From an uncultured Muribaculaceae bacterium (GTDB taxonomy: Bacteria; Bacteroidota; Bacteroidia; Bacteroidales; Muribaculaceae), in contig CAJUAF010000019.1 in assembly GCA_910584365.1 (NCBI GenBank), forward strand, positions 1-48,118: DNA of 48,118 nucleotides, written 5' to 3'. The notes under the pieces were generated by a model. That model did not search any database. It worked only from the letters and a program-made list of their open reading frames with translations, and was not told where the DNA came from. A program made the position numbers and the translations under genes. Below, piece by piece: positions 24,030 to 31,922 of this stretch (the stretch's first letter is position 1; every line of letters begins with the position of its first letter).

Positions 24030-25697
24030 TCAGACGGTCTGGCGCCCTATTTTCATGACCATTTCCTCCAGCTGGCCGCGGTCTCCCAGGGCCTTGTTGC
24101 GGGTCTTGGTGCGGTAGTTGTAGATGGTGGTCACGGAGTAGCGCAGGAACTGGGCGATTTTCACACTGTCGGTAATCCCCAGGCGTATGAGTGCAAAGAT
24201 TCTAAGCTCGGTGTTGAGCTGCCCTTCTTTTTTGAGGACAATCCTCTCTCCCGGGGCCAGCAGTTCGTTGAAATCATCGACGAATGTCGGAAAGAGCTTC
24301 AGGAAGGTCGAGTCGAAATTCCGGTAGAACGCTTTGAGTTCCTCCTCCATGACGTCAGTGGATTTCAACATCTTCCGGATTTCATCAATTTTTCCTGCGT
24401 TGAGGAGTTTATTGAGCGACTTCCGGTAAGCGTCGTTCTTCTCTATGTAGAGCGAACACTGGTCCATGAACTGGGCTATATACTCTTCTTTAATCTGGGA
24501 GTTCTCGGCGATGGAATGGTTCGCCTCGGTCAGTTTATGATTGAATTCAACAAGTTCCTCGTTGAGCAGTTTGAGGCGGTTGTTTACCTCCTTGGTCTCC
24601 TGATGGGCCAGCACAGTCTTGTTTTTCTGGCGGTAGACCCACATGACCGCAAGCAAAAGGAAGACAACAAGCAGACTTATGACCACGATCATCACCCTCT
24701 GCCGGGATTTCTGTTCCTCGATAGTGCGGACATAAGCCTCGTTGACAATCGGGAAAATATCATTGATTTCCAGCACACGCAGACGGGCATTGCACTTACG
24801 GGCATCATCCATCGAAATGCTCAGAAACTCATATGCGTTCTCGATATCCCCTTCCTTGTACAGAAATACCCCAAGCAGTCTCAGCGATATATACTCCCTG
24901 ACTGAAGCCTGGAGATCGGCAATCGAGGAAATCAGCAGATTCTCCTTAAACTTCTCGGTGTCCCCGACCTTCTCATAGGAATACGCCAGAGTGTAGGCAC
25001 ATATCGCCCTGTCGTGGATAGTGTATTCGTTTTCTGTCAGATAAGACTCCAGCACCCCGATGGCCTGGCGGTAATCTCCGCGCTTGTTTAACATATCGGC
25101 ATAGTTGACCACGTAGGACAGAGAACCCGGAGGATTATGACGCAGCAGGGAGTCCTGATATTCTATATCAAGGCGCCGGTAACGCTCCTTGTCCTCCTGC
25201 CGGATTGAGTAATCGGCAAGATTGGAGTAAACCGTGCGCATTATATAATAATAGTAAGGCTTAAGGTAATCCGGTACCGAATCCTCGGGAATTGCGTCCA
25301 TGATTTCTATGGCTTCCTTATACATACCGGTGCTGCCGAGAACGTTGGCCATGTTCATCTGCGCATTGGCAATCAGCGTGCGGTCCCCGATACGGTCGGC
25401 AAGAGCTACACGGCGACGGCAGTAGGCAAAAGCCGAGTCGGTATTGTACGAGCGATATTCATCAAGAAGCGCGCCGAGAGCGTCGAACAGTTCATAATCG
25501 TCCCTTACATTGGGAAGATTCTTACGGAGTTCGGTCAGGCGGTCTTCTTTCCGCTGCTCATATATGTGTCTGTTACGGATAGTTGTATGCAGTTCGTTCA
25601 TCAACGAGTCTGTAGCGGCATTGGCCGCATAAATATTCATGGTATAGAACGAAAGGATTAACAGCAAAAAATTCCGTATGATTATTTCCTTGTTCAT
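24030..25697 (-). CDS. SusR-like membrane regulator with TPR sensor and HTH
   Basis: The 555-residue protein has an N-terminal signal or membrane anchor (FLLLILSFYTMNIYA), a long helical TPR-like region to about residue 320 that would lie in the periplasm, one transmembrane helix at about 328-350 (VMIVVISLLVVFLLLAVMWV), a coiled coil, and a C-terminal helix-turn-helix (SVKIAQFLRYSVTTIYNYRTKTRNK). This is the layout of SusR, the activator of the starch system, and of DUF6377-type proteins. It is the upstream neighbour of susC and probably senses an oligosaccharide in the periplasm and activates one or both arms of the PUL. A -7-like TAAATTTG ends only 5 nt before the ATG, so the mRNA may be nearly leaderless. 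Confidence 0.82.
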   Translation of the reverse strand: MNKEIIIRNFLLLILSFYTMNIYAANAATDSLMNELHTTIRNRHIYEQRKEDRLTELRKNLPNVRDDYELFDALGALLDEYRSYNTDSAFAYCRRRVALADRIGDRTLIANAQMNMANVLGSTGMYKEAIEIMDAIPEDSVPDYLKPYYYYIMRTVYSNLADYSIRQEDKERYRRLDIEYQDSLLRHNPPGSLSYVVNYADMLNKRGDYRQAIGVLESYLTENEYTIHDRAICAYTLAYSYEKVGDTEKFKENLLISSIADLQASVREYISLRLLGVFLYKEGDIENAYEFLSISMDDARKCNARLRVLEINDIFPIVNEAYVRTIEEQKSRQRVMIVVISLLVVFLLLAVMWVYRQKNKTVLAHQETKEVNNRLKLLNEELVEFNHKLTEANHSIAENSQIKEEYIAQFMDQCSLYIEKNDAYRKSLNKLLNAGKIDEIRKMLKSTDVMEEELKAFYRNFDSTFLKLFPTFVDDFNELLAPGERIVLKKEGQLNTELRIFALIRLGITDSVKIAQFLRYSVTTIYNYRTKTRNKALGDRGQLEEMVMKIGRQTV

Positions 25698-25701
25698 ACT
25701 G

Positions 25702-25709
25702 CAAATTTA
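25702..25709 (-). promoter_or_regulatory. -7 element abutting the SusR-like start codon
   Basis: TAAATTTG on the minus strand fits TAnnTTTG. Transcription would start at or within a few nt of the ATG at 25697, implying a leaderless or almost leaderless message, or use of another promoter farther upstream. Confidence 0.4.
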
Positions 25710-25927
25710 ACAAAGTTTTTCACTCCGGCAAAATATTTCCAGCTCTTTAACAATGCCAAGTGTGGAAAATCCCACAAAAAACGTCTCTCGCAAGACTATA
25801 TTTTCCACCAGTTTCCCGAAACAATATACTCCTGACCGACAACATATTAAGCATTACGGATAGCCTTGTGCAACTACTTATTGCCTACCTCCGGGAAAAC
25901 AACTGTCGGAATCGCCCGATTCTGTGT

Positions 25928-25935
25928 TAATTTTG
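25928..25935 (+). promoter_or_regulatory. -7 element of the PUL plus-arm promoter
   Basis: TAATTTTG, the same -7 octamer as at susC, 37 nt before the ATG at 25973. No -33 TTTG is seen at normal spacing, again as in the susC promoter. Confidence 0.5.
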
Positions 25936-25972
25936 CATTGCCAAAAACTTTATTCCAAAAATAATCTGCCTT

Positions 25973-26863
25973 ATGAATTTCTTTACCAGAATCACTCTCG
26001 GCGCCGCAATGATGGCAGCCGCTGTTACCATGAATGCCCAGAACCGCCAGGACCTCCTCTGGATGGCCGGCGACGCCCTCTCATACGGCTGGGACCTCGA
26101 CAAAGCCACCGCCCTGGTGGCCACTCCAGACAACGCCAGAGTCTACACCGGAACAATCCACCTGGAAGCCGACAAGGATTTCAAATTCCTCACCACTTAT
26201 GATTTCGGAAATCCCGAAATCCATCCCGTTGCTCCCAACGCCACTCCAGATGCAGACGGCAAAGTAGCCCTGATGGCCGACGGGGACGACAACAAAATCC
26301 ACGTCACCGAAACCGCCAACTACCTCATCACAGTCGACACCGAAGCAATGGAGGCCACCATCGTGAAATCCGAATACCAGGCCACGGCGATTCCTTTCTG
26401 CGCCCTCTTCATGGTCGGCAGCACCTTCGAGTCCAGCTATTCATGCGATGAGGGGCACATACTCTATCAGGATCAGACACATCCTTATGTCTTCGCCGTC
26501 AAAAACCAGCCCATGCTGACCGGTACGTTCAAAATCAACTGGGCCATCAAGGGCGCAGGCACCTGGAACAAGGATTACTGGTATTTCCGCGACAGCGACG
26601 ACGCTACAAAGATGGTGCTTGCCGCTGACGGCGACAACCAGTGGGAAGTGACCGCAGCCGGCGACTATGACGTCACCGCCGACATCCTCTCCAACACCAT
26701 CTCCATCGCTACCTCCCAGGCCGGAGTAGAGTCAATCGAAACCGACACCGAAGCCGGCGAAACCGTCTACTACAACCTCCAGGGTGTACGCCTCTCCGCT
26801 CCCGCCGAGGGGGAAATCGTCATCCGAGTTGCCGCCGGCAAAGCCACCAAGATGATTTTCTAA
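25973..26863 (+). CDS. Secreted SusE/F-like protein with type IX-like C-terminus
   Basis: The 296-residue protein has an ordinary signal peptide ending in NAQN and no lipobox. Two SusE/F-like beta modules follow: one opening LLWMAGDALSYGWDLDKA with a FKFLTTYDFGNPEI segment, a second opening FCALFMVGSTF. The last 45 residues (from VESIETDTEAGE, with YYNLQGVRLSAPAEGE and a terminal KATKMIF) resemble the sorting domains of type IX secretion substrates, suggesting export to the cell surface. It is the first gene of the divergent plus arm. Glycan binding is inferred from the modules and location; it is not an evident enzyme. Confidence 0.78.
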   Translation: MNFFTRITLGAAMMAAAVTMNAQNRQDLLWMAGDALSYGWDLDKATALVATPDNARVYTGTIHLEADKDFKFLTTYDFGNPEIHPVAPNATPDADGKVALMADGDDNKIHVTETANYLITVDTEAMEATIVKSEYQATAIPFCALFMVGSTFESSYSCDEGHILYQDQTHPYVFAVKNQPMLTGTFKINWAIKGAGTWNKDYWYFRDSDDATKMVLAADGDNQWEVTAAGDYDVTADILSNTISIATSQAGVESIETDTEAGETVYYNLQGVRLSAPAEGEIVIRVAAGKATKMIF

Positions 26864-26902
26864 TAGGTTCCTTATAAATCAACAACTCCGTTCACAGATT
26901 AT

Positions 26903-26930
26903 TTCCGACGGTCTTCACTGACCGCCGGAA
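26903..26930 (+). other. Intergenic hairpin within the PUL plus arm
   Basis: TTCCG-A-CGGTC pairs with GACCG-C-CGGAA around a 6-nt loop, ten base pairs with one mismatch. No T-run follows. It lies between the first and second genes and may be a partial terminator or RNA-processing site that sets their relative expression. Confidence 0.45.
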
Positions 26931-26985
26931 GTTATCTTACATCTCATTTTTCAAACCAATTACTTAACCTTACGTCAGAACAACC

Positions 26986-29900
26986 ATGTCGAATAAGTTC
27001 CTGTCTTTAACCATATTGACCCTCGCAGGTATGGGCATGACAGTCTCGGCCGAAACGAATCTCTACCTCATAGGGCCGGGCACAAGCGTGGGATGGAATG
27101 TCAAACACGCCATAGGGATGAATCCGCAGAATACCGAATCCTCCGGCAAATCCGTAACCGCATACCTCCGTAACGAAGACGGAAAATCCTTCCGCCTCCA
27201 GACCAACAAGGACTGGGACAACAATTACAGCGGGCCGTCCGAGGCCGGACAAACTCTTGCCGACGGCCAGAGCGCCGGATATGTGACGGGAGTAAACGAT
27301 TACTGTTTCCAGGTGCCTTTCGCAGGAGTATTCCGCGTGCAAGCCGATACCGACAACCACACTGTCACAGTCAGCCGCCAGGACAGCATCTACGTGGTGG
27401 GCGATGTCGATAAAGTAAACTGGAGCATCGAGAACGCCCGGAACGCTCCCCTTGTACTGACCGATGCCGACAAGGGGATTTACAGCGCCGACCTGACCCT
27501 GCATACGGGAGATTTCAAATTTACCGTAGACTTCTCGGCCGGATGGGATCCCCGTTTCTTCCTGTTCAGAGGCGCCTCGGACAATAACACTCCCTACCTG
27601 TTCCAGACCGTCAGCAAGGCATATCTCGACCATGATCCCGACAATACAGACAACACTCTCAAGGACGAGGACTGGGATTTCAAATGGACCGTAGGCACGG
27701 AGGAAGGGAAAGATCTCGCTCCCGGCAGATACCGCGTATCGGTCAATATGCTGACCCGGGAAGTAGGCTTCATCCGGCTCCCGCAGACGGCCGAGGCCAC
27801 CGGAGTGGAATTCACCCGCGACGGTGACAACCTTGTCGGCTCTCCGCAACTATTCCTTGAAGGAAACGTCACCGTTACTGTCGACGGCACGGCCCTCACC
27901 ATACCCGTCGAAGAAACCGGCTTTTACCGCCTGACTGTGGCTCCGGACAAAGAACACAACAACGCAACCCCGATTCTCTCCAAAGGAGAACGCCTTTTCG
28001 CATACCTGGAAGGCTACGGGACTCTCAATAAAGTCAATTCCGCCGACCATTCCGAACTGATCAACGATGATCTCTCCAACTGGAACGAAGCCGGAAAAAC
28101 CTACAACGTTTTTGTAGACGGACAAAGCTTCGGGACAGTCTCGACCACGGCCCGCGGATGGCAGATGGCGACCGCGACGCTCCGCGACGGCAAAGCCTGC
28201 TTTACCCTGACACCGCAGGCTGTCAGAATCTCCGGAAATGCCGCCGATTATACGTTCCAGGACACAGACATCAGCGGCCACAACTATGTGAAACCCCTGG
28301 TTTACATAAAAAATGACGCGGACCTGTCCGTTACGATAGGCAACAAATCCGCTTCCGTCGCTCCCGTCTCCCGTCCCGGTCTCTACACAGTAAGGGTCTC
28401 CAACTCCGACGATCAGCCGGTTCTGACCCTCCACGGCCCCATCGAAGTCAATATGCCACTCAAGGAATCAGACTTCGCCGGAGGAAAGAAACATTACTTC
28501 CTGACCGGCCAGCGCATGGGAGCATGGCGTCTGCAGCCCGAATGGGAATTCGTGGCCGACGCCTCCAACGACGGGACTCTTACCATCCCCTCCCGGCTGC
28601 TCTACAACGGCTACGTGATGGTGGCTATGGTCGATAACTACGAAGACTACATCGCCCAGTCCTATTACGGCTATACCCACACCGACATCAATGCCCCGAG
28701 TATTCTTACTCCTACCGAGACTGATTCCTACCCGAAATTTCCTCTTGCAAGAATCGATGCCGCCGGCAACGCCGAAGGAAAATACCAGGCCGTGCGTTAT
28801 GACAATCTCGACGGCACGGCTCCGGGCCACCAGAACGGTTCTTACGATGCGATGGAGAACCGCATGATCACCATCCTCTCGGCCCATGGATGCGCCGGCA
28901 AGGACGAGATGCAGCGCGCCCCCTCGAGAGTCTCCTCCATCACCCTCGATGTAAACGAAGACGGCACACCGCAGACTCTTCACTTCAACGGCGTCAACCG
29001 TTCCCACGACGAAGTGGCCAAGTTGCGTACGTTCTCGCTTGTCGGGGGAGGTATCTACAATAAGGATGTGACATACGAAAAGGACGGCGTGACTTCGCCC
29101 CTGAACCGACAGGACGATTACGGCGGATATTCCTGGAGCGAATCCTGGATTCAGTACGACAAATCCCAGAAACCGTATGTGGATGCTTTCGGCGAATATA
29201 TCTACCATACCAGCTTCACTAGAAACTGGCTCCGCAACCATCCGTCATACTTCAACTTCGGAGATGATTTCCATTATACCTCCAACAACATCACTTTCTT
29301 CTATGACCCCGAGGCAAGCCATCCCGACAAAAGCCATCCCCGGCAGTTCGGACAGCGGACATGGAAAATAAACTCGGGCACGCCCCAGGAGACCGAGCGC
29401 AGCGAGGACCTGGTGACCTACTGGGCGCCGATGCCCACGCAGCCGGCAGACAGCCCGATGCGTGCCGAAAGCGCCGAGGGAACCAGTCTCAGAGAGGAGA
29501 ACGAGGCGGCAACGCAGAATTTCAATGACATCTTCACTGTAGCCGAAGGTGAGCGTAACCGATGCGTCTGCTATGTGATTGAAGATATGTGGATGGAAGG
29601 CCGTTTCAAGATATGGTGCGGATGGGGAGGCGCATCCGTGGCCGAAGAACACAGCGATGTACGCTACCCCTGGACCAGATGGTACCGCGACAACGGAGGA
29701 CACGGCGCTCCCTACACTAACAAACCTGTGTTCTTCAAGGCAGGCACGGAAATGGCTTTCACTATATTCCGCGATGCTTATGAAGCCAACTTCGGCATAG
29801 GATACGGAGACCTGAGCGCAGAAAATCTCGGCACCGAGAACGGGAAACTCGAAGCTGACGCCACAATCAAGACGGAATGGGAGGCACGCCCCCTGCGCCG

Positions 29901-30597
29901 GTTCTTCAAGCGCGTGGAAGTATGGTACAACCTTGAGAACGGTTTCCTCTACAAGCCGAGCGCCGGAACAGCCTCCTTCCTGATTTTCAAGCAGATTCCC
30001 GGCACCCCGACAATCACTATCCAGAAAAAGAACGAAGAGCAGATTTCCTACTCCTGCAACTCTCCCCTTGTCAACGGAATGCCCGAGGATGCCGATATCC
30101 GCAGCTACGGCGACATCACCTACTGCCTTATCCAGCGCGTAGCCATCGATGACGAGGGTAACGAGGGAACCCCTGTGGAAGTCTATAATTCCGACAAGGA
30201 TCCCAACCATGCCGACAACGACCCTTCCAACGACATCGTAAACAAGCCCCGCGCGGAATTCGCCATTGTCGACAAGCTCGACGAAGCTAAACTCCCCGCC
30301 GGACGCTACCGCTACATCGTCACGACCAAACGCCGCGAGACCGGCGACGAACTCTTCAGCTCCAGGTCCAACATCGTCCGTCTCCAGGGAGGTTCCCAGG
30401 TATCGGGCGTGGAGGATGTAGTATTCTCCTGTGCCGATGATTCCGACACCGGCTATGTGGAAATCTACACCACCGGCGGCATCCTGGTCCGCAGAGAGTT
30501 CTCGCTGGGCGACGACTATGCGGTCGCCGAAGGCCTCACTCCCGGCGTCTACATCATGCGCAAGAACAACCGTTCCTCCCGAATCCTTGTAAAATGA
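26986..30597 (+). CDS. Large secreted SusE/F-like surface protein, 1203 residues
   Basis: A signal peptide (ending in SAETN) is followed by two SusE/F-like modules (LYLIGPGTSVGWNV at about residue 27 and IYVVGDVDKVNWSIENA at about 136), then several beta-rich segments, including two with the form VDGTALTIPVEETGFYRL and IGNKSASVAPVSRPGLYTV. The middle part from about 500 to 1000, rich in Trp, Tyr and Asp (for example YGGYSWSESWIQYD), matches no family I recognise. A fibronectin-like stretch and a C-terminal sorting-domain-like tail (VEIYTTGGILVRREF and GVYIMRKNNRSSRILVK) follow. It probably binds glycan outside the cell; an unrecognised catalytic domain is possible. Its stop codon overlaps the next start by 4 nt (ATGA), implying coupled translation. 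Confidence 0.78.
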   Translation: MSNKFLSLTILTLAGMGMTVSAETNLYLIGPGTSVGWNVKHAIGMNPQNTESSGKSVTAYLRNEDGKSFRLQTNKDWDNNYSGPSEAGQTLADGQSAGYVTGVNDYCFQVPFAGVFRVQADTDNHTVTVSRQDSIYVVGDVDKVNWSIENARNAPLVLTDADKGIYSADLTLHTGDFKFTVDFSAGWDPRFFLFRGASDNNTPYLFQTVSKAYLDHDPDNTDNTLKDEDWDFKWTVGTEEGKDLAPGRYRVSVNMLTREVGFIRLPQTAEATGVEFTRDGDNLVGSPQLFLEGNVTVTVDGTALTIPVEETGFYRLTVAPDKEHNNATPILSKGERLFAYLEGYGTLNKVNSADHSELINDDLSNWNEAGKTYNVFVDGQSFGTVSTTARGWQMATATLRDGKACFTLTPQAVRISGNAADYTFQDTDISGHNYVKPLVYIKNDADLSVTIGNKSASVAPVSRPGLYTVRVSNSDDQPVLTLHGPIEVNMPLKESDFAGGKKHYFLTGQRMGAWRLQPEWEFVADASNDGTLTIPSRLLYNGYVMVAMVDNYEDYIAQSYYGYTHTDINAPSILTPTETDSYPKFPLARIDAAGNAEGKYQAVRYDNLDGTAPGHQNGSYDAMENRMITILSAHGCAGKDEMQRAPSRVSSITLDVNEDGTPQTLHFNGVNRSHDEVAKLRTFSLVGGGIYNKDVTYEKDGVTSPLNRQDDYGGYSWSESWIQYDKSQKPYVDAFGEYIYHTSFTRNWLRNHPSYFNFGDDFHYTSNNITFFYDPEASHPDKSHPRQFGQRTWKINSGTPQETERSEDLVTYWAPMPTQPADSPMRAESAEGTSLREENEAATQNFNDIFTVAEGERNRCVCYVIEDMWMEGRFKIWCGWGGASVAEEHSDVRYPWTRWYRDNGGHGAPYTNKPVFFKAGTEMAFTIFRDAYEANFGIGYGDLSAENLGTENGKLEADATIKTEWEARPLRRFFKRVEVWYNLENGFLYKPSAGTASFLIFKQIPGTPTITIQKKNEEQISYSCNSPLVNGMPEDADIRSYGDITYCLIQRVAIDDEGNEGTPVEVYNSDKDPNHADNDPSNDIVNKPRAEFAIVDKLDEAKLPAGRYRYIVTTKRRETGDELFSSRSNIVRLQGGSQVSGVEDVVFSCADDSDTGYVEIYTTGGILVRREFSLGDDYAVAEGLTPGVYIMRKNNRSSRILVK

Positions 30598-31922
30598 GAA
30601 TCAAGATAGTTTTCCTTTCAATATCGGTAGCCGTCAGCGCGGCGGCTATCGATATGAACCATCTCTATATGGTGGGACCGGCGGCCACCGACGGCGTCTG
30701 GACCGCGGACCTTCCCGAGGAGATGGTCTCCATCGGCTACGGCACTTTCATCCGGGACGGCTATCTCGGCGAAGGTCAGTTCAAATTCCTCAACGTCCTC
30801 GGGGACTACAATTCCTCCCTGGTGGCCGACGAGGAGGACAAGCGCGTCTACGACGGACAGACTTACCGCCTGATCGACAATTCAGCCGGCCAGAACAACC
30901 CGGATTACAAATTCTACAATCCCGAGGCAGGAGACTGCCGCATCATCGCCCGGCTGGCCGACAGCCCCATGACAATCACGGTGCGCCGTCCGGCCCTGCG
31001 GCTGGTCGGTTCAGCCGTGCGCGGATGGGGGGATCTGGCGCTGGCCATCCCCGTGTTCGCCGATGACAACGGCACAGTGGAATGGACCGGAATTCTCCAG
31101 CCCGGAGAAATGAAGTTCCTGACCGGAACCGGATGGTCCCCCTGCTACAACGCACCCGTCTACAACACAACGCTCACCGACGGCACCCACACCCTCGCGT
31201 TACACGACGACGGCACGGATGACCACAAATTCATCGTTCCACGCGCCGGACGCTATACCCTGAAATTCTCTCTCGCCAGGGATGCGGCTACGATAACGGT
31301 CACATCCCATGAAGGTCCCTCCCTGGCGGGAGGATTCACCGCTGCTCCCGGGCGCTACATAGTGGCGGCCGACGGCGAAGGGAGACATCTCTATTTCGGC
31401 GCTGTACCCACCCGGCTTTTCATCCGCTCGCTGGACGGGGAAGTGACTCCCCTGGAGACGACCGCAAGAAGCGGTGCCACTTTCTCGGGAAAAGTCTATA
31501 TGGAAGCGGACAATTACTATAAGCTCTACTCGCGGGAAGACTGCGCCGCAGAAAGCTGTCTCAGCCCCAGCCGCGACGTAAGCATCGCCGACACACCTAC
31601 GTCAAACATAGCCCCGATGCACGGCAACAGCTATACCGTCCCCGTCGACGGATATTACAACGTGACCGCCGACTTCAGCAGCGCCCTCCCCTCTCTATCG
31701 GCTCGGCTCACTCCCTCCGGACTGATAGACTGCGCCACCTCGGAACAGACGGTCTCCGTCGTGGTTCAGGGGCGCGAAATCACCGTTAGCGGCAACCGGG
31801 GAGAAATTTCCGTAGCAGACCTCCACGGACGCGTGATCTCGACATCGGCGCGCACTGTTGTCCTCCCCAGCATATACGTGGTGACAGCCGATTCCCAAAC
31901 ATTCAAAATACTTGTCAGATGA
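30594..31922 (+). CDS. Secreted SusF-like protein with type IX-like C-terminus
   Basis: The 442-residue protein has a short signal peptide (MRIKIVFLSISVAVSAAA) and SusE/F-like modules beginning LYMVGPAATDGVWTADL and LRLVGSAVRGWGDLAL, plus later modules with FKFLNVLGDY- and MKFLTGTGWSP-type strands. The C-terminal 55 residues (VSVVVQGREITVSGNRG, then VADLHGRVIST, ending ILVR) look like a type IX sorting domain. It overlaps both neighbours by 4 nt (ATGA), which ties its translation to the large SusE-like protein before it and to the GH66 enzyme after it. Role: probable surface glycan binding, by inference. Confidence 0.78.
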   Translation: MRIKIVFLSISVAVSAAAIDMNHLYMVGPAATDGVWTADLPEEMVSIGYGTFIRDGYLGEGQFKFLNVLGDYNSSLVADEEDKRVYDGQTYRLIDNSAGQNNPDYKFYNPEAGDCRIIARLADSPMTITVRRPALRLVGSAVRGWGDLALAIPVFADDNGTVEWTGILQPGEMKFLTGTGWSPCYNAPVYNTTLTDGTHTLALHDDGTDDHKFIVPRAGRYTLKFSLARDAATITVTSHEGPSLAGGFTAAPGRYIVAADGEGRHLYFGAVPTRLFIRSLDGEVTPLETTARSGATFSGKVYMEADNYYKLYSREDCAAESCLSPSRDVSIADTPTSNIAPMHGNSYTVPVDGYYNVTADFSSALPSLSARLTPSGLIDCATSEQTVSVVVQGREITVSGNRGEISVADLHGRVISTSARTVVLPSIYVVTADSQTFKILVR

